NCBI RefSeq assembly: GCF_050948175.1
Contig: NC_135197.1
Location: forward strand, 7,086,501 to 7,150,500
Reading direction: 5' to 3'
DNA: 64,000 bases
Origin: Xylocopa sonorina
Taxonomy: Eukaryota > Arthropoda > Insecta > Hymenoptera > Apidae
The translations under genes and the position numbers were made by a program. Below, one piece after another: positions 51,601-63,366 of this stretch; position 1 is the stretch's first letter, and each line of letters begins with the position of its first letter. The notes below the pieces were generated by a model that saw only the letters and a program-made list of their open reading frames with translations, had not been told where the DNA came from and searched no databases.

Positions 51601-54600
51601 ACGCGCCAGAGGCTCGTCGAACTTTCCCATTCGTCTCAGGTGCGTGAACATCTCGCCACCGTTTATATACGGCAACACCATGTACACGTAGGAGTTATCT
51701 TGGAAACAGAACTCCATGTAGACGACGAACGGGAACCTGACGCACTGTAGTATCCTCTTCTCGTTGTACGTGTGATCGACTTGCTTCATCTTCACGATCT
51801 TGGCTTTGTCGAGGACCTTCATGGCGTACGGCAGGGAGTTCGCTTTATACTTGACAAGTATAACTCGTCCGAACGCACCGGTCCCGACCGTTCGATATCG
51901 CTCGAAGTCATTCAGAGACACGTTGTCGGGTTTGTTAACCTTCCATCTTTCGTAGAACGTCGCTCTCAGCTCGTCGAGGATCTTCTTGTATTCAGCGAAG
52001 GCTCGTTGTCGATCCGTGGTCATCGCGTGTAATCGAGGACGACGCAGGCTTTGAGTTAAAAGTTGATCATCGCTTGATACGCGGAAAATGATGTCACGAA
52101 CTTTACGACTAGCGACTTAGAGGCTTTCAGCATAAATAGTAGGGTTATGGCGGGCTGACGTTTGCGAGTGGAGGACACCTCTCGCAGTGTCTTTTGCCGC
52201 GATCGACTTTTGTCGATTGTTTGAACGTTCATGCGACAACGTACTGATAGTCATCGATGTGAATTATCAGCGGAAATAGGTACTCCACCGGCACCAGCAC
52301 TGGTCGCGGATTCGTTGACCGCGACTTCCCTGCGCCTCGAATGGAAGGGAATAGACATCGAAAGACGTGGCGGAGGCATATCGTACTTAGTGCAATGGAG
52401 GTACGAGGAACTGGCTGAGACCTGGCAATACTGTAGGAATCAATCGTGGGGAGAGGATGATCAGATTCTGGTCGAGAATCTGCAACCGTACACGAAATAC
52501 AGGGTAAGTTTCCTCTTGCAGATGACGAAGTGCTATTTGTGTATAGAAATCTTATGTCTCTTTGTCTTTGGTTGCAGTTTCGCGTAGCGTTGCTCCTAAA
52601 ATCGTCACAGCACAATCCTGAACCTATCGTCTCCGCTCCAAGCGTCGTGATACGAACGCTGGCGGCTGGTTTACCAACCTCAGCACCGGTAATTGTAAGA
52701 GCGGTGGCGGTAGACAGCTGCCGCGCCTCTGTGTCTTGGGAACCGGGCCCTTTCCCGAATGGGCCACTTTTGTCTTATGTCCTGCGTCTGCAAGGGGCTG
52801 ATCACTCCCAGCTTAAGGTATACGCCACGCCAGAACTTCAATAATGCCAACGATACTCTCGACGTTCGTTCGTCCTCCTGTGCTCTTATTATTGTTAGCC
52901 ATTGCGTGTACATAGCTATTATTTTTTTTTTTCACTTCAGCGAGACGCAACGTTCCTCTCGAACGCGTTTCAACGTCTCAGCACACGTATTCTTTAAGCT
53001 ATTGTCACTGTTTAGCGGCACACATCGACACGTTCGTTGATGCAAAGTCGATTACGCTTCTCTGTTCTTTCTAACTGTTGTAACAATCGACACTCTGTGA
53101 AGCAGCAACTGGTTCTGCAAGATTGTCCACCCTTTCCTATTCGGTAATAATGTTCGTTAATTGATAAAAGGGGATGAGTATGCTTGGGTTAAAAATGCAC
53201 GACTTTTGAAAGCTGTTAGAATCTTTAGTAATCGTTCTGCATGCTAATGCGACTGCAATATGTAGCTAGCAACGATTTCTGATAAATATCTGCTTTAAAC
53301 ATTGCATCTAATTGATCGAGTTACTTTTTGCCCCACTAATATCAGCTTGTTAACTTGTAAGAACCAGATCTCTCACGAAATATGTTTCTGGCATGGCGTT
53401 TCTCTTCCTATTCGCATACCAATCGTGTACTTAGCGAGGGATCGAAATGGGCGGACACATTAACAGTCGGTTTAACACGTTTTACAATCAATCCACAGGA
53501 TATACCAGTCTCCGAAAATACAGATCACTACATGTTCCAAAATCTCGAGCCGAACAAGAATTACTCCATAAGCGTAACCATGAGGAACGGAGTTGGCGAA
53601 GGTCCCCCTGCTGTAGTTTATGTCACGACTACTCCAGAACCGGCTGGTGTGTTTCATTGTCACGAGAATTAACAATTCGACGAGTTATCCATATTATTCG
53701 AAGAATACAATTTCAAACAAAATTCTTAACATTCCAGTGAAGGATACGCAAGAACCAATCTTGATTCTTGGCGGCCAACATGTGGTTATGAAGCAGGATG
53801 CGGACATGTTGGACGATCCCAGCGTGATTTACAAGAACACGAGCATAATTCGTGGAGTCGCGATTCACATAGCGTCTGCACAGCTGTTCATTTCTGACTC
53901 CCTGGGATACGTGTACAGAACGTCGATCACGAAACCCACTCAGCCCACGGTGATACTCAGCCCCAGTCAAGCAAACTTCAAGCCCCTCAGCCTGTCGGTC
54001 GACTGGTTGAACCTTCACTTGTACATCTTGGGCGAGGTGAAACACGCGACCACTGTCTGGCAGATAGCTAGATGCAATCTGGACGGAAGAGGTTTGACGG
54101 TGGCTGTGGCAGGTTTCTTAACGCGACCCACGCATATCGAGGTTGATCCTTACAATGGTTACTTGTTCTGGGTCACCAGGGGTGGTTTGTACCGTCTGGA
54201 TCTGGCTGACATAAGTAACGGGGTGAAGCACGAGGTACGTTACGAATAATACCCTTACAGGGCTGCTTGCAATTTTTCACTAGTCTTCATTATCGAATAT
54301 TCAATGTAAAATCATATATCAGATCCATCGTAAGTGTTCTCGCATCGATTCTTATAGGTTCAGCCATACTTAATTCTAGAAGACCCCGATCTGGGTGCCT
54401 TCACTGTCGATCACACGAATTTCCGTCTACTGGTACCTCATCACATCCAGAACACCGTGATATCAGTCTCCCTGGATGGTCGCGAAGTGTTGAATCTTCG
54501 TGGCAACACGCAACAACCGAAATTCAAGAACGTGGTCTCCCTGGCTATGGCGAACGGTCTATTTTATTGGACGAATGGGGAGGAAGTACTGATAGAGGGT

Positions 54601-57600
54601 TACCATTCCGGGCAGAATAGATACTTCCACAATGCATACCCCGATAGGTGGGGTTGCTCATTCTTATGCGAGCAACGTGGATGTCGATACAGTTGCCTCA
54701 ATAAAAGCGTCCCTTTCAGGTCGAACGGTTCATTTGTCAGCGTCAATGTACTCATGGACGCGAGCCAGCCGGTTCCTGTACCGGTGAACCCGCCGACGGG
54801 CGTGCAAGCTGTCCTCGGGGTGGAGAGGGCCAAAGTTTCTTGGCAGGCGCCTCACCTTTTGGGCGGTCAGGGCAAAGGCGCCTGGCAGAATTGGTCCTAC
54901 GAGCTGGAGATTAAAGACGAGTCCACAGGGGAGACGATCCGTCAGAAAGATATCGCTGGCTCGTCTCACACGGTGCACAAGCTTCGAGAGAAATCGGAGT
55001 ACTCGATCAAAGCTGCAGCTTACACTAGCGCTGGCAGAGGACCTTGGTCCACTGAGTTCAGGGGCAGAACGTTGAGGTAAATTGTACACTGCTTTAAGCA
55101 ACAAGGATAGGGATGTAGATCGTATAAAATCATTTTTTTTATCACTTTTCAGGTACGGATCGCACGCGTCTATTTTGTGGTCCGCAAACGAAGGTCTCTT
55201 AAGAAGCGATGTAACTGGAGAGAATATCGATACCTTGATCTATAAAACAAGCTTGAAGGAGACGGAGGTTGATTATCACATCGTTGACGTCAGCTGGTAC
55301 AAGGACGTGCTGTACATCGTGGGCAACAATTCTGCATTGTATCGATACAATATCACAAACCATCAAAAATCAAAAATGAACATTCACTCGGTTGGGAGCG
55401 TTGCTGTCGACTGGATATCGAAGAAGTTGTACTGGGCTAACCCAAAGCAACAAATTGTAAGTAACGTGACATTCGCCTCGACTGATTCGATTAGTTTAAA
55501 CGCTTCAATCGATATCAATATATCTTCCTATAATTTTCATTCAGATAACGAGAGCGAATTTAAATGGATCACACCAAGAACCCATGTCGATTCTGGCCAT
55601 CGTTAAGGAACTGATGATCGACTCTTTGGAGGCGTATCTGTATTGGTCCACGGGTCACGCTGTTGAAGTGGCACGTTTAAACGGCCAAGACAGAAGATAC
55701 TACCATTCGGATGAAATATTTAACGGGAAACAAGTGATGGGCTTAACGTTGGACACGGAAAACAGATACGTTTATTGGATCGTTCGAAGCTACGAGAGTG
55801 GGTCCATTGTTTATCGAGCACCAACATCCGAAAGGATTCCGATGAGTCGCAAGATCGTGCCTGAAAAGGTATGTCCCGCCAAATTTTCCAATAAAAATGG
55901 TTTTCCTCAATAATCTGGTTTCAGGTTTCAGCTTTGCAACATCCAAATATGCAAGGCCCCCTATGCTACTTCTCGGAACACCTTCTGTGGCTCCAAGACG
56001 ACCGGAACGCGGTGATAGGTGATCTGTTTGGCCAGAACACGGCCATAATAAATGGTATCACTTTGTCTGGCCTTAATATGGTGGCAATCATGGATCCAGC
56101 GCTTCATCAGTATCCCAAGAACCTCACGTCGGAAACCGTGGTGGTGTTGCCAAACGCGGTGAGCTATAACAGTATTAGAGTGAAAGGGACCTGGCGGAAC
56201 TTCAACATATCATGGGATCCAGTGGAGAACATCAATTACGGGACCGTATTCTACGAAGTGAAATTCGCCGATTACATCAACACCAACTCGAACCCGGAAA
56301 TAACAACGGAGACCTCGATGCCTTACAATAATTCAGAGCAGATCTTGCCCTATTCGATTCTGGAGGTGACTGTGAAAGCGTTTACGTATTGGGAGACCGC
56401 GCACCATACCAGGAAGATACTCAGGTCACCGCAGAGTGTACCGAGCCAGCCAACGAATCCTAGAGCGTTCATAGAGTTTCACAAGGAACCACTTAGCGAA
56501 AATGTTGAAATATTTGCGATATTTAGGTAAGGAAAAGTAAAAGAATCATGTGGAGGATATTGTATTTTTAGAATTACTCTTTTGAAATGATCGATGGTTT
56601 TCTTACAGATGGGACCAGCCAGAATTCACGAACGGTCTGATCACCGGATACACGGTGCAGTGTTGGTTTAAAGAGAATAACCTGGAGCTACAGATATGCG
56701 GCCAGTCCTTGATCCCGTCTACGTTGCTGGAGCATACGGTCCAGGACCTCTTGCCAAATACGACCTACTACTTTCAAGTTCGAGCACACACGGAGATTGG
56801 CGCCGGACCATACACCGACGTGATCAACGTTTCAACGATATACGAGAATCCGGTACCGCAATTGCTGGTAGCCACGCTGGACGCGGTCAGAATATCCGAT
56901 TTAGACCAGGAAGTGAACTACACCATCACGCGACACGTCGCGGTCGAGGTAACCTACCTGGCCGCGGAGAGTAACGTTTATTGGATCAACGAGATGCAGG
57001 AATTGGTAACCTCCGATTTGAACGGTGCGAACGTCACTAAAATGTTAACTCTGAACAATACCGCGCTCAGCATAACCGCTGATTGGGTTGCGAGGCATCT
57101 GTACTGGTCTGAGTCGAGTTATCGAGAAATCGGTGGTAAAATCATGAAGTTGGACCTGACCATGTGGCAAGCTGGAATTCTTAAGTACGAAAACATCGCT
57201 AACGCGAGCAGACGTATCGTGAATTTGGATATATTGCCATCCACAGGGTACTTAATAATTGCTTAAACAATTCCTTCTCCTAAACGTATTATAAACTTAT
57301 CATGTAACCTGATTCAATTTGTTACAGGTCCTTGTATTGGATAGAACTGACTAAAAAAGACGGCGGAGTAATAATGCAGTCAGATTTGAACGGAAAAGCT
57401 CTTCAACCGTTCTTCAATCATAAGAATGATTGTTCCTGTCCGTTCAGACCGTCCGTGGTCCCTGTGATGACAATCGACAGTACGAATTATCAGAAACCAG
57501 TGATGTACTGGATTTCGATGGAAGGGCACCTGAACATCGCTGACATCGACGGATGCGAATGTAGTTTGATCGCTAGCGCTGGTTTCAACAAAGGATTGCC

Positions 57601-60600
57601 ACCTACGTCGTTGACCGTCGACAAGATGAACATCTATTGGTCGAACACGACGGAGGACCAGATTTACTTTATAAACAAAAAGTATCCCGATGACGGAGAT
57701 ATCAAGCACTTCTATCTACCATCCGTACGAAGCATCAAAGCGCTAGGGAAATCTCTGCAAACTTATCCGATCGCGAACTGTCTAATCCCTCGCCAAGTGT
57801 CTTACAACGTGGAAGAAAAGAACAAAACGGCGAGCAGCATCACCGTCCGATTTCCGCAGCCTGTCCCTCAGTTTGGCTGCGAGGTGTACAGCTTGCCCAC
57901 GACGCTGTACACCGTGTACGTCTCTCAATGCTTGGAGAACGACCCCAACATGTGCGAGGATAGTGACAGAACGAAGCTGCAAACTTACGAAACGACATAC
58001 GAAGTAAAGGATCTGAAGCCATTCACGAAGTACAGATTGAAACTGGCGTTAAGTAATTACTACGCCGACTTAGAGTCGATGAGCTTGGAGTTCGGTTCGG
58101 GTGTCGTGTTGAGAACCGAGGCAGGCACTCCAACGGCTCCGGAAAACGTAACCGTCGAGGCTCTGACGCCAACTTCGGCCATCGTGTACTGGATGCCGCC
58201 AAAGGTGTTAAATGCCGCGGCGGTACGATACGAAGTACATTGGAGACTGGACAATGTGATTAATGGCGCACGGCAGAAGGGGGAACAGTTTATAAAGGGT
58301 AACGAACGCACAGCTGATGGGAGATTCTTCACTATATTGGAACCATGGCTGCCCGATCAAAAGTACATTGTGTTCGTTCGCGCTTATCCAGCTCACGGCA
58401 ACGACAATTACAGCGTGAGTCTTGGGCAAGAAGTCATGATGTACCCGGAGCCGAATAATTTAACGGTAGCCGGAGTCAGCGTGAACAGTATGAACGTATC
58501 TTGGGTACCAACCATCGGCTTGATGGTCAGGTACACGTTGGAGTACAAGGACGTCGCCGTGGAGGATTGGCAAGTGGCGAACGATTCCAAGATGGAGGAT
58601 GACAAAGTGACGTACTTCATCAAGAAATTGCAACCGCGAACTCTGTACAAATTCCGTCTGCTATTGAGATACCCGAATTATAAGAAGGACTTCGTGTGGC
58701 CATCCGATGGAAGGTTCACGTTTCAAACGCTAGGTAATCAACTTGACACGCGCTATAACGTTTAAATTGATCCTCGTTTCTTTTCTTGAATCGTGTAAAC
58801 GGATCGTTTCGAATTATTTGTGAAATAGGTGATGTACCAAGTGCTCCAGGAATGCCTACGGTGACTAAACTCCGCAATTCCGTTTACCAATTGAACTGGG
58901 AGCCTGCGCAAGCTCACGGCTCGCAGATCACGTTGTACCGCGTTGGGGGTATGAAGATCAGCGAGATGAACGGGCAAATAGACTTCAACGAGAACGCAAG
59001 CTGGAAGTTGTACTACAACGGGACGGACAACTATTGGATAATCACTGGAGAGATGAACGACAAGTATCGGTTTCGTGTTCAAGCAAAAAATGCGTACGGA
59101 TTCGGGGCTTGGAGCAGATCGAGCCCGATCATTGACTTAACGGAAGCTACCGGAGGAATACTGGCTGCACAGCAGCACCTCGGCTTAGTCTTGGGACTCA
59201 GCGTCCCCGTTATCATTATTATGCTCATTTGCTTCTGTTATTTCCTTTGCCGTAAGTGTATAACGATTCTAAATAAAGTGCGCTTTTTAAACGTTTAAAA
59301 TAACTCTTGTCTACGCGGATGCGCTCGAAGCGCAGCTGATAGAAGTATAAAGGATACGTTTTATAATCCAGCAGTGTACCGGCAACGCAAAGAGGACAAA
59401 AAGGCGGTGTTACCTCCGTTAGTGAGCGACGTTGAGCTAGCGACTCTCCGTGAAATACCACGGGGGAATTTTGTTCAGTCCAACGCGTTATACGCTTCCA
59501 CCTTGCAAAATGACCCGGATGACTCTACGCTTCCTAAAATCAGAAGGGAACAGATCACGTTAGCGAAGTTTTTGGGTAGCGGAGCATTTGGAGAAGTAAG
59601 TGGCAACGATAAAAGCATGGAAAACTCAGTTATTACAAATGAAAAATCTTTTAGGTATTTCAAGGGAACGCAAAGGATTTAGAGAGGCCAGGAGTAACGC
59701 CAGTTGCAATAAAAACGCTTCGAAAGGGAGCCTCGGCTCAGGAAAAGACAGAGTTCCTTCAGGAGGCTCGATTGATGAGCCATTTCCGACATAAACACGT
59801 GCTCAGACTTCTGGGAGTTTGCTTAGACACAGACCCACCCCTGTTGGTATTGGAACTGATGGAAGCAGGAGATTTGCTGAGCTATCTAAGAGCAAGTCGA
59901 TCTTTACAACCGTTGGATCCACACGCTTTACGTCTACAAGATTTACTCGCTATGTGCGAGGACGTGGCGAGAGGATGTCGTTACTTGGAGGAGCTCCACT
60001 TTGTACATAGAGATCTCGCGTGCAGAAACTGTCTGGTGTCTGCCAGAGATCGAGAGAATCGTGTCGTTAAGATCGGTGATTTTGGACTTGCCAGAGACAT
60101 ATACAAAAACGATTACTATCGAAAAGTGAGTATCTCTCTGATCCACTAACTGATAACTGTGTCAGAAAATACAGAAATTGTTGGACTTTTCATTGCAGGA
60201 AGGGGAGGGATTACTGCCGGTTAGGTGGATGGCGCCTGAGTCCTTAGTTGATGGCGTGTTTACCTCGCAGAGCGATGTATGGGCGTTTGGTGTGCTAATG
60301 TGGGAAATTACGTCTTTGGGTCAGCAACCATATCCTGCCAGAACGAATATTGAAGTGTTGCACCACGTGCGAGCAGGTGGAAGACTGCCTCAACCTCTAA
60401 ACTGTCCACCAGCCTTACATCAGCTGATGTTGCGTTGTTGGAGCGCTGCTGATTCGAGGCCAAGCTTTAAAGCTTGCCTTGAGAATATAGTTAGTCTTCG
60501 AAGTACAATAGAAGACGCGCCGTTGAGTCCAGTTCACGCTGGCCATTACTTGGCCAGAAGAGGTAAGTTCGGCTCGTACACCAATGTCTGCATTACAAGA

Positions 60601-61890
60601 ATCTTTGGCATGGACCACACAAATTTTCGAACATCCATGACTAAAAGCCATCTTGTACCTTCTGTATATATAATTACGTGACCACGCGATTTTCACAATT
60701 CTTTGGATACAATTGAAATTCTAAACTAGCAAGCTATAGCTGCTTTATCATCTAATAGAAAAGTGATTAATATATAAATGTAACAATCCGCTTAAGTACA
60801 TATTTATCATTGCATGGCTCATGCTTGCAGGCGTGTCTAACATGGCTTACTTTGCTGACGAGAATCAAAATCATAATACCTCAGGTAGGTTGCCTTTCTA
60901 AAAATCATCTACGTACACCGCTTCATCTATCGATATCTCTTTCTTTCTCACTTCAGCTCATGATAGATTTATTAATCAAGAATGGATGTAACATGCAATC
61001 GGTTGATTTTCCCAGGAAATTCATGGAAATCCAGCAGCTCGGAAAGCAGTCGAGATATGCAACCGTTCCTCCAGAATTCCCATAACGCAGCGCTTACGTC
61101 ACAATCGGGTGAAGTACCGAAATATCTAGAGTTATTAGCGGATAACGAGGACATTATTCCAAGGGAGAATTCAACGAACGGATACGAAGTGCCACGGTCG
61201 GTTCATATCTCTGATCAAAATTTATCTAATCTGAATAAAGCTAGCTTAAACGCAGATGCGAAGAACAATTTGCATTCTGATGCATCGCAAGAGCAAAAGG
61301 ATGCTTCGATCGATGCTAAAGAGCAGACGGAGAGAAAGTGTGATAAGAGATCGTCGATATCCAGTTTGAATTTGCCAGAACGTAAAAGAGCATCGATCGC
61401 AAGTATGACTGAAAAATGTAACACTTTAGATAGCTCGAAGTTAACTAATCCCACTATCAAGGCGATCTTGAAGAGAGATTCCTTTACGTCATTGACTGAT
61501 CATCGAAAGAATAAAAGAAACATGTCCGAACGACGAGGATCCGAAATAAGCTTAGAAGGTAGAAGTTCTAGTTCTTTAAGCTCGAACATTAGTTTAGCTC
61601 CACCCACTCGACCTAGTTCATCGTTAATTAGTTCACAAAATGTTCTTCCGTTAAAGAACAGCGTTATTGGAGGGACCGGAGAATCAAACGACAATAACGT
61701 TACGAAGAGCTCGTTGCCAAAAATTCAAAGGACTCATTCCAACTTACAAAATGGTAAAGCTAATATTCCTTTGGTGATAAACAGTGCGCTATTGAATTTA
61801 TTGAGGCAAACTCCGGTTGTTGAAGATAGTAATAATATAGTTACGTATACGAATATCAATACAGATGCTGTTAGAGTAAATGGATCGTGA
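39650..61890 (+). CDS. sev: Sevenless / ROS1-type receptor tyrosine kinase
   Basis: Sevenless receives the Boss signal that specifies photoreceptor R7. Twenty exons join in phase to 2584 residues (fly about 2554): 39650-39802, 45919-45978, 50794-50884, 52271-52503, 52578-52817, 53499-53646, 53738-54234, 54358-54647, 54720-55076, 55153-55456, 55545-55868, 55925-56526, 56609-57247, 57328-58733, 58829-59251, 59372-59595, 59655-60125, 60199-60562, 60831-60884 and 61016-61890. Order: signal peptide (about 1-21), three small Cys-rich exons, FN3 repeats alternating with YWTD-type propeller blades (LYWSTG, VYWINE), transmembrane segment about 1899-1921, then kinase about 1982-2262 with GSGAFGEV, VAIK, HRDLACRN, DFGLARD and activation loop DIYKNDYYRK. 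The 290-residue tail is Ser/Asn-rich and ends near YTN, a possible Drk SH2 site. Introns 1 and 2 are 6.1 and 4.8 kb; the others are short. Exon 9 and 16 boundaries have alternatives described in the findings. Confidence 0.96.
39803..45918 (+). other. Intron 1 of sevenless
   Basis: A 6.1-kb intron between the signal-peptide exon and the 60-nt second exon. Frames inside (for example 41396-41845 and 43445-43738) are not recognisable proteins and lack credible splice partners. No RNA gene or mobile element was identified. It may hold eye enhancers by position, which is inference. Confidence 0.75.
45979..50793 (+). other. Intron 2 of sevenless
   Basis: A 4.8-kb intron between exons encoding GCGVRCKIDQ and NGTQELLPP. 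It contains a short CT-rich tract near 46624-46643 and several chance frames. No nested gene was supported. Confidence 0.75.
50980..52023 (-). CDS. Intronless PKA catalytic-subunit-like kinase nested in sevenless intron 3
   Basis: One uninterrupted frame encodes 347 residues, nearly the length of the PKA catalytic subunit (about 350). AGC-kinase landmarks in order: GTGAFGRV glycine loop (about 48), YAMK lysine, NEKRIL helix C, LIYRDLKPEN catalytic loop, VTDLGFCK magnesium loop, RTWTLCGTPEYLAPE activation segment with the phosphorylatable Thr, YEMNAGYPPF, and a C-terminal KEFAKF hydrophobic motif. It lacks the MGN myristoylation start, beginning MTTDRQ. The DFG triplet reads DLG, a conservative change that many active kinases tolerate. 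PKA-C phosphorylates Ser/Thr after R-R-x-S/T-like motifs when released from regulatory subunits by cAMP. The gene fills 75% of sevenless intron 3, antisense to it. Lack of introns suggests retroposition; that is inferred. A TATTTATG motif (52131-52139, minus) lies about 110 bp upstream of the ATG. Confidence 0.94.
   Translation of the reverse strand: MTTDRQRAFAEYKKILDELRATFYERWKVNKPDNVSLNDFERYRTVGTGAFGRVILVKYKANSLPYAMKVLDKAKIVKMKQVDHTYNEKRILQCVRFPFVVYMEFCFQDNSYVYMVLPYINGGEMFTHLRRMGKFDEPLARFYAAQVALALEYLHHCSLIYRDLKPENILIQSTGYIRVTDLGFCKMIDGRTWTLCGTPEYLAPEVILSKGYGTAVDWWSFGVLIYEMNAGYPPFYSRDPMKIYEKIVAGKYKFPHHFGEELRDIVKNMLQVDLTRRYGNLKGGPIDIKEHRWFQTIDWNEIYHQKVQPSFIPKCSSPDDTSNFEHYEEQQLRVDTVDRFAKEFAKF
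52024..52270 (-). promoter_or_regulatory. Probable promoter of the nested PKA-like gene
   Basis: Only 247 bp separate the kinase ATG from sevenless exon 4. On the minus strand there is a TATA-like TATTTATG at 52131-52139. CRE-like half sites are also present (TGACGT at 52156-52161, and TGACATC read on the minus strand near 52091-52097). Whether they act is untested, and the transcript may start inside or beyond sevenless exon 4. Confidence 0.35.
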
Positions 61891-63366
61891 AGATGTTGTC
61901 AGAAATCGAGGGGATTAAATCACTTGACGAGTCATTATACTATAATAACTATATCGTAACTGAAGATACGCGTGAAGTTCCATAGCTTTAAACTGCCATA
62001 TATTAATATATGTACATATTTAAATTTTATTATCTGACATTTTAGACGAATTGTGGCAGAAAGTTTTTAATTGTAATTGTATTAGTTTTAGTTGACAATC
62101 AGAGCTGTTGCATAGCATCTCAGAAATGAGAACAGCTAGAGAGTATTAATCTGCGATAATTTTATACTTGTTACCGCAACCAATGTATTTATTTAATGTC
62201 ACGAAAGAGAGTATGATTAAATTCTCACCGTTCATTGTACAAATTTCATATTTGGTGATAGTATATAATATAGTATGGAAATTGATATTCATGTTACGTA
62301 AGGATTTGTTAAGTTTTACGTGTATATTTAGTGGTCCTTTTAAAAATAGTACAATTAAGAATTAAGAATTTATACGACTGAATATTTCGCGAGCAATAAA
62401 ATTCGAGGATAGAGACGAGATGAGAAATACTGTAAATAAATTTGATATTTTTTTAAATTTCAAACACTTTTGAAGTATTAAAATAATATTGTAAGTATCC
62501 ATTCCCAGAGAATTAACGAGTTAGCATAGTAGTAATAGGAACGAAACCTGGATATGTACTTTCTGAAAATAATATTTTGGTAAATTAGTGTATTAAAAGG
62601 ATAAGCGTTTAAAAGAGTCAAGGTCATTAAAATGTATACATTACAGCAACAGATACGTAATAATGTATAAACATGAAATGGATCCAATATCTGTGACTAT
62701 TGATCAATAAAATAGTCCGATAAATTTCGCGAAACTTTTGGTAATCGTTCTATTTAAAAACCACCCTTCTATAATCTATATATTGTTAGTTCCTTACAAA
62801 GTATGTAAGTTTTAGATAGTAATAAGTTAATTCCTATAAATACCTTTAAAGAATATATTGCTAAGGAAACAATTATTGTATGAATTTTGTATATTTTATA
62901 TATACATACATGTTTGTATCAACATGCCGGTGATGTTACAAGTTGCATATAACATATAAAATTTATTGTCTAGGTTTTGGGTGAATAAAGTTTTAAATGT
63001 AAATGAATAAATTATAATGTATTTCAAAAGTGATTTATTACAATCAATTTTTGTTTCTAATTACACAAAATGTAAAACTTGTGTACCAACAATTTGTTTT
63101 GCGAAGTTGGAAATTTCATTAGAACAAATATTGTAGTCATAAATACCCTATATAAGAATTGTACTAACTTTGTTCACGATAGTACTCTTTAAAGAAAAAT
63201 CATAAACTAGTCCTAATAGGTAATATTATATTCTGTTAATGTATGTATTTAAAATATCATAATGTTTTAAATATTTTACAATACCCTGGAATATAGAATG
63301 TAAGAAAAATTAAATGTAAAAAAATTAGGTTTAGTAAGTATTAGAAATTGTAAAACGTAATGTTAC
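61891..63366. other. Convergent 3' UTRs of sevenless and SNIP1
   Basis: Very AT-rich non-coding DNA. Plus-strand AATAAA signals at 62395-62400 and 62435-62440 are good candidates for the sevenless 3' end. SNIP1 should terminate from the other side, using a minus-strand AATAAA near 63038-63043. No frame of note. Confidence 0.7.

Noticed and set aside
51065..52032. Several frames on both strands over the nested kinase
   Set aside because: Shadows of the PKA-like coding sequence in other frames.
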